Shown here one piece after another: positions 35,533-44,249 of a stretch of DNA of 64,000 bases. A program made the translations under genes and the position numbers. The notes under the pieces were generated by a model. That model searched no databases. It saw only the letters and a list, made by a program, of their open reading frames with translations, and was not told where the DNA came from. Source of the DNA: UBA4466 sp963925035 (GTDB lineage Bacteria > Bacteroidota > Bacteroidia > Flavobacteriales_D > Crocinitomicaceae). Every line of letters starts with the position of its first letter. The stretch's first letter is position 1. The stretch lies in NCBI GenBank assembly GCA_963925035.1, contig CAWUSK010000010.1, positions 1-64,000 of the forward strand, written 5' to 3'.

Positions 35533-38500
35533 CTAGAAAAACGCTCTGACTTCCATTCCACCAGCGTGGATAAATTTCGAATTCTGTGATTTTCGTCCGT
35601 TGTATTGAATCGATAATTGTAAGTTTTTGGAAATCGAGCGCTGATAACCCAAATTCCATGTGTAATTCTGACCCGGTTTTAATCCTTCCAACATTTCAAA
35701 TCCCAATGTCGAGTTTTGAATTCCTGTATACGTAATATTCACCATTTTAAACCCGCCTTGCAAACTTCCTTTTTGCGCTTGGTTCAGTTTAAACGTTGTT
35801 CCAACTTCGTATACTGTTGAGCGTTCTCCTCCTAAATTTTCAGCGTTTTTCTTTTCGGATGCACGACCGTCCAAGGTAATTCTGAATACCGTATTTGGTT
35901 GATAAATAAAGCTTGGCTCCACAAAATAGTAACCCAATTGATAATTTCTTCCGGACGTATAATCTGCACTTGATTCCTTATCTCCCATCTTCCCTGAAAG
36001 TTTAATCGTGAATTTTCGTTTAATGTTCCAGCGCAGCGAAATCTCATTGTATCGATCCGAACGTGAATCAAAACCACTCGCTAAAAGCGACTTCGTTCTT
36101 ACATCTTGAAAGCTGTAATCTGCTCCAAAAATACTTGAGGTACGATTGAAGAACAATGTGTTTCGTAGGTTGGATGTAGTTGAAATTAAGCTTGTATCAT
36201 TAATTCCAGTTCTAAATGGGTTGAATGAATTTGCTCCATCAAAAACATTTGTTTTACGATTAATTCGCGCTCTCGCTTGGTCAGAAAAACGAGACAAGAA
36301 TTTCAAAATTCCCTTTTTGGATGCCCAAATACGTTCTGGTCTCCAGTAGATGGATTGATTGTACTCGTTGGAATACGTTTTCACATATTCATTACTCGGC
36401 GTAAACACACGAATGTATTTTGCCTGATCCACGAACTGCGCAATTTCAAATTCATTCAAATCTTTAATTCCATCACTATTGTAATCGTTCCACGTATAAA
36501 TTCCTTGCCCTGCGTTCACTTCGATGTACAAGAATTCTCTTTTCAATTCCAATCCCGATCCGATTTCATAAAACGTATTCAATGAAAGTGCTCCCTTCCA
36601 AACGCTGACATCGTGTTCTATTCTACCTAACAATGTGTTTTCAGGCGCTTGAGGTAATAAAATAGTATCTTGAATTTTCAATTCACGGTAACTTGCAATG
36701 ACATTTAATTTTTGATTTTTCCAAGTATTGATGCGCACTTCTCCACCAATAGACGTTGCTTTTGCCGCACCTTTCAAGCGTGTACTATCTGAACGTTGGT
36801 CATAGCGTTCTCGGTAAAAAACACGGTATTCATTTTTACTCGTGTCGCCATTTGCAATGTAAAATTGATAATCAAAAAACTGATAACTGTTCGTATTTAG
36901 TATGTCACTTTTAAAGCGATTTACCTCATGATCGTCTTTGTAACCAACACGAATTGGCCCAAGTCTTTGTGAAATATCAGCTCGGTGACGAATGAATTCA
37001 TTTTTAGCTACTGCATCACTCGACAAGTAACTGAAATCCCAAATCGCGCTAAATCCTTTTTGTTTCCACTTTCCATCAAATGCACCACGCAATCCTTGGT
37101 AATCACTCCCAATTAAATATTGTTGACCTTCTAAATTGAAATTTCCATACTTCTTATTGATGAAGTTAGTGCTTAAAATAGTAGAAAGCTGATTTCCTTC
37201 ATACCCTTGATTTCGTGTGTTCCAATCACGGTCAAATTCAACTGCTCGGTATTGTTCAATTGGATTAAAATAACGATCTCTCGTTTCTAATTCCAATGCT
37301 GCTCGCAATGACCATCGTTGCAATGAATCCTTTGTCAAAGGTATGTTTCCAGTAAGTTTTGTTCGTCCGCCGGCACTTCTATCGTCTCGCCTGTCAAACT
37401 TTGAAAAGGTATTGATATCGTTTTTGGTGTACGCCAACTCAGTTTCTAAATTCAGGTACTTATTGAGATTAATACTCACACCGGAAGTAATCATTTGGCG
37501 TTGTTTTGGAGTAACTATCAAACGCGATGGTTCATAATCTCCTTGAGAAACACCAGCAATTGGTTGTACCCATTTATACACTTTCCCAAGCGCATTGAAG
37601 TTGCTAAAGATATAATCTCCATTGCCCGCACCCACAAATTCAAACGTTGCCCGGTAAACTGCAGTGCTCGGATTTACGGAATAGACAAGAACAGAATCAA
37701 CGCCCAAGGAATCAATCATTCTGTACAAATTCTGATTTTCAATAAACCCAATTGAGTCCGTACTTGAAATTCGCGCGAGTGATAAATCATCTCCTATACT
37801 CGCTAGTAATTGTTTTTGTCCCAAGGTAAGGTCTTGCTGTAAGGATTGGTTTTTCGCGTCTTGTTCCGAATAAATATTGAACCAAAACTTCATCCTTTTA
37901 GACGAATAGGTAGTTGAAGTTTGAATCAACGAACGCGCGTAATTTTGATCTGAATATTGAAACTCGATGACAATTCGGGAATCTTTTGTGATTTGATTTC
38001 GAGAGGTAAACGTTACTTCGGACGTGTTATAATTGATGACATAATCAAACTCTTGTCCACGCTCTTTTAATTTTCCATCGATGTAAACCTTTTCTGTTCC
38101 CGACAAAACGATAATATACGGCTCATTTTCTGCTCCTCGTAAGCGATACGGCCCTTGATTTCCTTCAACACCTTGGATAATTTGTCGCTGAAATTTTCCT
38201 TTCGAAAGTGCGCCACTCAACTGTGTATTCCATGTTTTCAATGTATCGTTCGTCCAGCGATAATTCAGCGTTAAACCCTGCGCACGTTTTTTGTATTTCA
38301 AAAAATATCCTTCTGGCTTATCGAGCCAAAAATCACCTGCAATCATTTTAAAACGATCGTTGTAAATTTGAATAAACACCTTGTCAAACTCCTGCAAGGA
38401 ATTCGTGTTTCCATCTGCCTGAATTGGCAAATTATCGTCCGTTACAGAAGCCAGTAATTTTAAATTTGGTGCTATTTGTCCCGATAACTCCAAATTTAAA

Positions 38501-38970
38501 GAAGAATTTACACCTAAATCTTGGTTGTTTCCAAAAGATATTCCACGCGAAATACTTCCCGACTTATTCAATCCAACACCTCCAAAAATATCCGCATTGG
38601 AATTATTCGTTCCTATTAAAAAGCGTTCACGCATTCCCTTTTCTTGCGAATAAACTATACTTGTATCTCGTTTTACATAGACTTTAGATAAATCCATTGG
38701 TAACACTCGAAATTTCACATCAATTGATGGACATTCGACATACACTAACAAAGAAGCTTCAGCGTAATTTAAAAAGTAATCTCCAAACTCGAGAGGCACG
38801 CCGTTGCAGCTGACTTCAAATGAATTTGGATAAATACTTAGGGAGTCCAGTTTGATGATTTTGCCATCATTCACGACTGTTTTAGAGCGCATATTAGAGG
38901 TCTGTGCCACCCCAAAAAATGGAGTCACAAGCAGCAGAAATACGAATAATCGCCTATCGAATAATGACAT
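35533..38970 (-). CDS. Large outer-membrane beta-barrel-like protein
   Basis: A 1145-residue exported protein with a signal peptide ('LFVFLLLVTPFFGVAQ'). The ATG at 38970 is preferred over a GTG two codons upstream. From ~residue 130 the sequence alternates polar and aromatic residues as in a large beta barrel, with many 'YRFxxY'-like strands. One segment ('GTEKVYIDGKLKERGQEFDY', then 'VINYNTSEVTFTS') resembles the DGK-G-DY-INY-GE-F repeats of the T9SS translocon SprA, but the protein is about half the size of SprA. Near the C-terminus come 'GYQRSISKNLQLSIQYNGRKS' type strands. It may be an SprA-like or porin-like channel; the function is unknown. It stands alone on the minus strand. Confidence 0.75.
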   Translation of the reverse strand: MSLFDRRLFVFLLLVTPFFGVAQTSNMRSKTVVNDGKIIKLDSLSIYPNSFEVSCNGVPLEFGDYFLNYAEASLLVYVECPSIDVKFRVLPMDLSKVYVKRDTSIVYSQEKGMRERFLIGTNNSNADIFGGVGLNKSGSISRGISFGNNQDLGVNSSLNLELSGQIAPNLKLLASVTDDNLPIQADGNTNSLQEFDKVFIQIYNDRFKMIAGDFWLDKPEGYFLKYKKRAQGLTLNYRWTNDTLKTWNTQLSGALSKGKFQRQIIQGVEGNQGPYRLRGAENEPYIIVLSGTEKVYIDGKLKERGQEFDYVINYNTSEVTFTSRNQITKDSRIVIEFQYSDQNYARSLIQTSTTYSSKRMKFWFNIYSEQDAKNQSLQQDLTLGQKQLLASIGDDLSLARISSTDSIGFIENQNLYRMIDSLGVDSVLVYSVNPSTAVYRATFEFVGAGNGDYIFSNFNALGKVYKWVQPIAGVSQGDYEPSRLIVTPKQRQMITSGVSINLNKYLNLETELAYTKNDINTFSKFDRRDDRSAGGRTKLTGNIPLTKDSLQRWSLRAALELETRDRYFNPIEQYRAVEFDRDWNTRNQGYEGNQLSTILSTNFINKKYGNFNLEGQQYLIGSDYQGLRGAFDGKWKQKGFSAIWDFSYLSSDAVAKNEFIRHRADISQRLGPIRVGYKDDHEVNRFKSDILNTNSYQFFDYQFYIANGDTSKNEYRVFYRERYDQRSDSTRLKGAAKATSIGGEVRINTWKNQKLNVIASYRELKIQDTILLPQAPENTLLGRIEHDVSVWKGALSLNTFYEIGSGLELKREFLYIEVNAGQGIYTWNDYNSDGIKDLNEFEIAQFVDQAKYIRVFTPSNEYVKTYSNEYNQSIYWRPERIWASKKGILKFLSRFSDQARARINRKTNVFDGANSFNPFRTGINDTSLISTTSNLRNTLFFNRTSSIFGADYSFQDVRTKSLLASGFDSRSDRYNEISLRWNIKRKFTIKLSGKMGDKESSADYTSGRNYQLGYYFVEPSFIYQPNTVFRITLDGRASEKKNAENLGGERSTVYEVGTTFKLNQAQKGSLQGGFKMVNITYTGIQNSTLGFEMLEGLKPGQNYTWNLGYQRSISKNLQLSIQYNGRKSQNSKFIHAGGMEVRAFF

Positions 38971-39056
38971 GAACACGAATGTACAACGTAGAACTCACAA
39001 AAATCGTGTTTTTTAGGGATTAAAGTGTCATTTTTTCATTGAAGTCTAATGACGTC

Positions 39057-39110
39057 CTCCCCCTTTTAATCATAGAAAGCATTGCTTTCTCTCCTCCAAA
39101 TGGAGAAACA
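39057..39110 (+). repeat. Intergenic element, copy 1, with palindromic insert
   Basis: CTCCCCCTTTTAATC (39057-39071) and CTCCTCCAAATGGAG (39091-39105) are the two halves of the element seen intact in inverse orientation at 39188-39220. They are separated by 19 bases that contain the palindrome AGAAAGC-ATT-GCTTTCT (39074-39090). The whole 365-base gap between the outer-membrane protein gene and the kinase gene holds these two copies and AT-rich filler, with no gene. Confidence 0.7.
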
Positions 39111-39187
39111 AATTCTACTGCGAAAGTAATTCGAATTAAGTAAAAGGAATTCAAATCAAAAATTGACTTGAACTAATTGCGAATACT

Positions 39188-39220
39188 CTTCCCCCTTTTG
39201 GAGGGCGATTAAGGGGGAAG
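39188..39220 (-). repeat. Intergenic element, copy 2, hairpin-forming
   Basis: CTTCCCCCTT and AAGGGGGAAG form a 10-bp perfect inverted repeat around 13 bases. On the minus strand it reads TTCCCCCTTAATC then CCCTCCAAAAGGGGG, matching copy 1. Sequences of this kind are familiar as dispersed intergenic repeats in Bacteroidota and some other bacteria. Confidence 0.75.
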
Positions 39221-39335
39221 ACAAGCCTGACAAACCAAATCCAAACCATCATCATACCTCGTTTATTCGCTGTTAAAAAAAGTTAAGCAACGTTAATTCA
39301 AGAACGATTCTTTTACTTTCGTTAAAACTGATAGA

Positions 39336-40949
39336 GTGAAAACGATTCGTGTAAATTACATCATTATTCTCGTGATTCTAGCAATGATAGCATTGTTGCT
39401 CATTCAGTTTGTACAATCTGCTCAAATCTATTACCGCAAATCCAACGAATTCAACAAGCGATTTTCAACAACGATGGAAAGTGTCGCTATTCATCATGAA
39501 AAAACCGAAGACATTCGAAAGTTCATGCAATTGGCAAACAAAGATTTTAGCGGTCAATACAAAGATATTTTAAAGGCTGAGTTTCAGAATTTACTCTCCG
39601 CCAAAGAATCTATTTCTATTCAAGACACTTCTATTTTTGAAGATGGCGAAATGCAAAATTTCCTCATCATTCGTGGTCGAACATATGATTCTATTTCGGG
39701 TTTAACTGCAGAACAAAAAGTTTTAGCCAGAGATGTGCGACAATTACGTGATTTATTCCACAACAGTGAAAACAAAATCAGCAAAGATTCCTTGAAACTA
39801 GCCATTCAGCTCGATCAACGTGTAATTCAACAAATTTTCAAAAAAGCACGATTTGTCAATGAAATGATGGTTGAGGCGTTTCGGAATAATGTGTATGAAG
39901 ATGCATCAAAACGTATCAATGTTGCCATTTTGGATTCCATTATCCGCCATGAAATAAAAGGGGACGATCTCCCGGATGAATTTGAATTTGTCATTACAGA
40001 CGAAAACGACAATCCACTGGTGTTTGAAAATCCCCCTTCCCATTATGGAACTGTTGTAGATTCGTCAATAACGCATAAAACACTGCTTTTTCCTAGTAAT
40101 CCACTCGACGAAGACCTGTACTTACACATGCGTTTTCCCAGTCAGCATTATTTCCTGCTCAAACAAATGGGAGTTCCTTTGGCGGTTAATTTAACCTTGA
40201 TTTTAATCATTGTTTGGGCGATGACTTTTATGTTCAAGACTATTTTGACTCAGAAGAAGTTCTCTGAATTGAAAAATGATTTCATAAACAACATGACGCA
40301 TGAATTCCGAACTCCGATTTCAACGATTTCACTCGCATGTGAAGCAATGAACGATTCGGACATGGTGGGAAAAGAATCTGCGACCATTCAACCGTACGTG
40401 AATATGATCAGTGAAGAAAATAAGCGATTGAGTTTATTGGTGGAGCGAATTTTACAAAGCGGATCGTTGGACAAAGGTGATTTGAAAATGCAGGAAGAAA
40501 TAGTGTTGTTGAATGAAATCATTCACAATGTTGTTCAAAGTGCCAATTTACGAATCAGCAGTGCTGGAGGAAAAATTCAGTTGGATCTATGTTCCGAATT
40601 AATTGAAACGAAAGGCGATCGTATGCATATTACGAATGCCATTTCTAACTTGTTAGACAATGCCATTAAATACAGCAGCGGCGCTCCAGATATTAAAATC
40701 ACCTTGAAAAAGGAAGGACGAAAAATTTATTTGACTATCGCTGATAGCGGAATTGGAATAAAAAAAGAACACATTGATAAAATATTCGATAAATTGTACC
40801 GTATTCCAACTGGAAATGTGCACAACGTAAAAGGGTTCGGACTTGGGCTGAGTTACGTTAAAGTAATTGCCGAATTGCATAAATGGAACATTGTAGTAAA
40901 AAGTAAACCGGAAATTGGTTCTGAATTTACCATCATCATAAAAGATTAA
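39336..40949 (+). CDS. Sensor histidine kinase
   Basis: A 537-residue membrane kinase. The start is a GTG at 39336, which keeps the first membrane segment (about residues 8-26). A ~245-residue periplasmic sensor region, mostly helical at first, follows. The second membrane segment (~277-300) leads into HisKA with 'INNMTHEFRTPIST' (His322). The ATPase domain has 'NLLDNAIKYSSG' (N box), 'IADSGIGIKKEH' and 'GFGLGLSYVKVI' (G boxes). The response-regulator gene follows after 2 bases, making a standard pair. The sensor region belongs to no fold I can name. A TACTTTCG element ~20 bases before the start resembles a -7 box. Confidence 0.93.
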   Translation: MKTIRVNYIIILVILAMIALLLIQFVQSAQIYYRKSNEFNKRFSTTMESVAIHHEKTEDIRKFMQLANKDFSGQYKDILKAEFQNLLSAKESISIQDTSIFEDGEMQNFLIIRGRTYDSISGLTAEQKVLARDVRQLRDLFHNSENKISKDSLKLAIQLDQRVIQQIFKKARFVNEMMVEAFRNNVYEDASKRINVAILDSIIRHEIKGDDLPDEFEFVITDENDNPLVFENPPSHYGTVVDSSITHKTLLFPSNPLDEDLYLHMRFPSQHYFLLKQMGVPLAVNLTLILIIVWAMTFMFKTILTQKKFSELKNDFINNMTHEFRTPISTISLACEAMNDSDMVGKESATIQPYVNMISEENKRLSLLVERILQSGSLDKGDLKMQEEIVLLNEIIHNVVQSANLRISSAGGKIQLDLCSELIETKGDRMHITNAISNLLDNAIKYSSGAPDIKITLKKEGRKIYLTIADSGIGIKKEHIDKIFDKLYRIPTGNVHNVKGFGLGLSYVKVIAELHKWNIVVKSKPEIGSEFTIIIKD

Positions 40950-40951
40950 TT

Positions 40952-41644
40952 ATGGAAAAAGTGACAAACATATTACTTGCCGAAGACGATATTAATTTGG
41001 GACAATTGTTACAAACGTTTTTGAAAAATAAGGGCTTCAAGGTATCGTTGGCTCAGAATGGAAAAATTGCGTTTGAAAAATTCAACCAGGCAAAATACGA
41101 CTTCTGTATTTTCGATGTGATGATGCCAGAAATGGATGGATTTACCTTAGCAGGTGAAATTCGTGAAATTGACAAACACGTTCCAATTCTTTTTCTAACT
41201 GCTAAGGCAATGAAAGAAGATAAGCTAGAAGGGTTTACGCTTGGTGCGGATGATTACATGACAAAACCATTCGCGATGGAAGAATTGTTGGCTCGAATTA
41301 CTGCCATTTTAAGAAGAACTGACACAACTGTAGAAGGCGAAGAACCAGCAGAAGTTACAGTTGGTAAGTTAAAATACGAACCTGAATTTCGATTAATTCA
41401 CTTGAAAGAAGGCGTGAAGAAATTGACGACAAAAGAGAATCAGTTGCTTCAATTATTGGTGAAAAATCAGAATGAAATTTTGGACAGAAACGCAACCTTA
41501 AGAGCCATTTGGGGTGACGATAATTACTTCAATGGAAGAAGTATGGATGTTTACATCGCCAAGCTTAGAAAAACATTGAAAGAAGATCCGAACATTGAAA
41601 TAATGAACGTTCACGGAAAAGGTTTTAAACTCATCGTAAAATAG
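40952..41644 (+). CDS. OmpR-family response regulator
   Basis: A 230-residue DNA-binding response regulator and partner of the adjacent kinase. The receiver has the acidic pocket Glu11-Asp12-Asp13, phospho-acceptor Asp55 ('FCIFDVMMPEMDG'), the Thr in 'FLTAKAM' and the Lys in 'YMTKPFA'. The C-terminal winged helix has 'TTKENQLLQLLVKNQNEILDR'-type sequence and the recognition region 'NGRSMDVYIAKLRKTL'. It lies 2 bases after the kinase gene. Its targets are unknown; it might act on the glycan genes just downstream. Confidence 0.95.
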   Translation: MEKVTNILLAEDDINLGQLLQTFLKNKGFKVSLAQNGKIAFEKFNQAKYDFCIFDVMMPEMDGFTLAGEIREIDKHVPILFLTAKAMKEDKLEGFTLGADDYMTKPFAMEELLARITAILRRTDTTVEGEEPAEVTVGKLKYEPEFRLIHLKEGVKKLTTKENQLLQLLVKNQNEILDRNATLRAIWGDDNYFNGRSMDVYIAKLRKTLKEDPNIEIMNVHGKGFKLIVK

Positions 41645-41657
41645 TTCCAACTTTTAG

Positions 41658-41699
41658 TACTTTTGCGCCGTTCTTTAGAGAAGTGGAATTATCACTTCT
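41658..41699 (+). promoter_or_regulatory. -7 box and 5' hairpin before the flippase gene
   Basis: TACTTTTG at 41658-41665 fits TAnnTTTG. About 14 bases further, AGAAGTG (41679-41685) and CACTTCT (41693-41699) form a 7-bp stem with a 7-base loop, which would sit at the very 5' end of the mRNA. It could stabilise the message or, less likely, end the response-regulator transcript. Confidence 0.5.
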
Positions 41700-41717
41700 T
41701 CTCTGCTAATTGAAACG

Positions 41718-43157
41718 ATGCAAAAAAAGTTTATTTCAAATCTTGCCTTTCTGGTGATCCTCAATTTTTTGGTGAAACCGATTGCTATTTTTGGAATTGA
41801 CGCAACCGTTCAAAATCAAGTTGGAGCAGACAGCTACGGAATTTATTTTTCCTTATTGAATTTCTCCATGTTGTTCAATATCATTCTCGATTTTGGAATC
41901 AACAATTTCACGACAAAAAACATAGCGCAATATCCACACATCGCCTCCAAATACATTGGTAAAATACTGATATTTCGATTGATATTATTTGTTTTTTACG
42001 CCGTGTTCAGTTTTTCAATCGCCTTTGTATTGAATTGGAACACTTACGAATTGTACCTACTCAGCTTTTTAGTGCTCAACCAAATGTTGGTGACGTTTAT
42101 CGCTTACATCCGAAGTCATTTCAGTGGATTATTACTGTTTAAAACAGAAGCGATACTTGGAATTTTAGACCGTTTGCTGCTTATCTTTATCTGTGGAGCT
42201 GTGTTATACTTCCCGGTTAGCAATGTTCCGTTTAAAATCGAATGGTTCATTTGGATTCAAACAATTTGCTACAGCATTACCTTAATTATTGGGTTTATTC
42301 TTCTTTTTGGGAAAATCAAACTGCCGAAACTGAAATACAACGCAGCGTTTTCCATTGCTATTATTCGCAAAAGCTTCCCGTATGCTTTGCTTATTTTGTT
42401 GATGATGGTTTATACGCGTGTCGATTCAGTAATGATAGAACGAATGCACATCAACGGAAAAGCAGAATCGGCCTATTACGCCAAAGGATTTAGATTGGTG
42501 AACGCCTTCTTTATGTTCGCCATGTTGTTTTCTAACCTACTTCTTCCGCTCTTTTCACGTATGTTTCAGAATAAGGAAGACGTATCACCACTATTTTCTA
42601 CAGCATCTAAACTGTTAGTTGGAGGTTCCATTTTATTGGCAATTGTCAGCTTTTTCAATTCAGAATACCTTTTGAGTCTAATTTACACGAATGAAATTGA
42701 AGTCAGCAGTCCGAGTTTTCAATTGTTGATGATTAGCTTTATCGGCATGTGTTCCACGATCATTTTCGGAACTTTACTCACTGCAAAAGGAAACATGAAA
42801 TTTTTGAACGCTGCGGCGGGAATTGGAATCGTAATCAATTTTGGAATTAATTTTTATCTCATTCCAATTTACGGAGCAACAGGTGCTGCTATTGCAACTT
42901 GCATTACCCAAACCATCGTTTCAGGAATTCAATTGGCGTATTGTATCAAGGAATTAAAAATCCCATTCTCTGCAGTGTTTATGATCAGATTCGTTTTGTT
43001 CGTAGGCAGCCTATTTGCAATGAGCTACTTCATCCACGTTGATTCTATTCTACTTTTATTTGCCGTATTGCTGCTTGCATTTATTTCAATGATTGTCTTC
43101 CGATTTATCGATATAAAAGCACTTTACCACATTGTAAAAAGCAACAGTGAAGAATAA
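41718..43157 (+). CDS. Polysaccharide flippase (Wzx/MATE-like)
   Basis: A 479-residue membrane protein with about 14 hydrophobic segments, of the polysaccharide-synthesis/oligosaccharide flippase family. It begins with 'FISNLAFLVILNFLVKPIAI' and has the typical 'GADSYGIYFSLLNFSMLFNI' and 'YGATGAAIATCITQ' segments. Such proteins turn lipid-linked oligosaccharides to the periplasmic face for O-antigen or capsule assembly. It begins a run of glycan genes (Wzz-like, O-antigen ligase-like). No glycosyltransferase is present in the run, so the sugar-building genes must lie elsewhere. Confidence 0.88.
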   Translation: MQKKFISNLAFLVILNFLVKPIAIFGIDATVQNQVGADSYGIYFSLLNFSMLFNIILDFGINNFTTKNIAQYPHIASKYIGKILIFRLILFVFYAVFSFSIAFVLNWNTYELYLLSFLVLNQMLVTFIAYIRSHFSGLLLFKTEAILGILDRLLLIFICGAVLYFPVSNVPFKIEWFIWIQTICYSITLIIGFILLFGKIKLPKLKYNAAFSIAIIRKSFPYALLILLMMVYTRVDSVMIERMHINGKAESAYYAKGFRLVNAFFMFAMLFSNLLLPLFSRMFQNKEDVSPLFSTASKLLVGGSILLAIVSFFNSEYLLSLIYTNEIEVSSPSFQLLMISFIGMCSTIIFGTLLTAKGNMKFLNAAAGIGIVINFGINFYLIPIYGATGAAIATCITQTIVSGIQLAYCIKELKIPFSAVFMIRFVLFVGSLFAMSYFIHVDSILLLFAVLLLAFISMIVFRFIDIKALYHIVKSNSEE

Positions 43158-43226
43158 TTTTCGCTTTTATTCCATTCTACATAATAAATTGCTTCATTCT
43201 TAGTTAATACAATCAGTTATAAAAAT

Positions 43227-43234
43227 TAACTTTG
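43227..43234 (+). promoter_or_regulatory. -7 promoter box of the Wzz-like gene
   Basis: TAACTTTG matches TAnnTTTG and is 19 bases before the ATG at 43254. A TTA (not TTG) occurs 20 bases upstream of the box at 43204-43206. Confidence 0.55.
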
Positions 43235-43253
43235 CAGACCAAAAATTGATACT

Positions 43254-44249
43254 ATGAGTGAAAACACGAATGAATTCGATCAAGAAAGACAAACCCTCTT
43301 GTTATTCATTTGGAGAAAAAGGAAAACCGTTTTAATTATTACGGGTATCGCAATGATTACTTCCCTTGTTATCTCTTTATTTTTAACACCAATATTTAAA
43401 TCAACTGCCATTGTTTTTCCAGCGGCAACAAGTACTGTTTCCTTCTCTGAACAACGAAATGCAAAAGCATCTTCTATGGATTTTGGTGAAGAAGAACAAG
43501 CAGAACAATTGGTGCAAATATTACAATCGTCGCGAATTCGTAACAGAATTGTACATCAATTTGATTTAATGAATCACTACGAAATTGCACCAGAAGACGT
43601 AAACAAGAATTACAAATTAGGGAAAGCTTGGGAAAATCATATTTCATTTACACGCACACGTTACGGTTCAATTGAAATTGCAGTATTCGATAGAGACAAA
43701 GAATTAGCTTCGGCAATTGCCAATAAAATTGTTGACTTAATTGATACGGTGAAAAATGAAATGGTGCGCGAACGAACTGTACCAGCTTTTGAAATCAGTC
43801 AGCGTAAACGCGATATGTTAAATGCCGAAATGAATGCTGTTTTAGCACAAATGGACAGTCTTTCTCAATTGGGTGTTGTTTCAATTGAAGGTCGTGCAAA
43901 CCTGTTTTCAGCCTACAACCAATCTAAAAGTGAATCCGATAGAACGTTTTTTAAGAATCAAATTGACATGAACTTGCGTTACGGTGCAACATTCGATGGA
44001 TTGGAAACGATGCGTGATGAAAAAATCATCAAGCTTTCTAAATTCGAAGATGCTTACGAGCAATCAGAATCGGATGCCAATACAAATTTCAACCACAAGT
44101 TTGTTGTTGAACCTGCAGTTGTAGCCGATAAAAAAGACAAGCCAAAGCGTTTAACAATTGTATTACTTTCTACGATTGGCGCATTTATTTTTAGCGTTTT
44201 CGCTTTGTTGATTAGAGAGCGAATTTCGGAACTCCGAAAAACTGCCTAG
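43254..44249 (+). CDS. Wzz-like polysaccharide chain-length/co-polymerase protein
   Basis: A 331-residue inner-membrane protein with two membrane segments near the ends (about residues 27-48 and 300-320) and a large periplasmic, partly coiled-coil part between, the Wzz/PCP layout. 'LFLTPIFKSTAIVFPA' right after TM1 is the usual beta-strand entry of the family. There is no C-terminal tyrosine kinase. It probably sets chain length with the O-antigen polymerase/ligase encoded next, whose GTG start shares one base with this stop (TAGTG). Confidence 0.87.
   Translation: MSENTNEFDQERQTLLLFIWRKRKTVLIITGIAMITSLVISLFLTPIFKSTAIVFPAATSTVSFSEQRNAKASSMDFGEEEQAEQLVQILQSSRIRNRIVHQFDLMNHYEIAPEDVNKNYKLGKAWENHISFTRTRYGSIEIAVFDRDKELASAIANKIVDLIDTVKNEMVRERTVPAFEISQRKRDMLNAEMNAVLAQMDSLSQLGVVSIEGRANLFSAYNQSKSESDRTFFKNQIDMNLRYGATFDGLETMRDEKIIKLSKFEDAYEQSESDANTNFNHKFVVEPAVVADKKDKPKRLTIVLLSTIGAFIFSVFALLIRERISELRKTA

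Noticed and set aside
41679..41699. Riboswitch in the flippase leader
   Set aside because: A single 7-bp hairpin in a ~50-base leader is too simple for any known riboswitch class.
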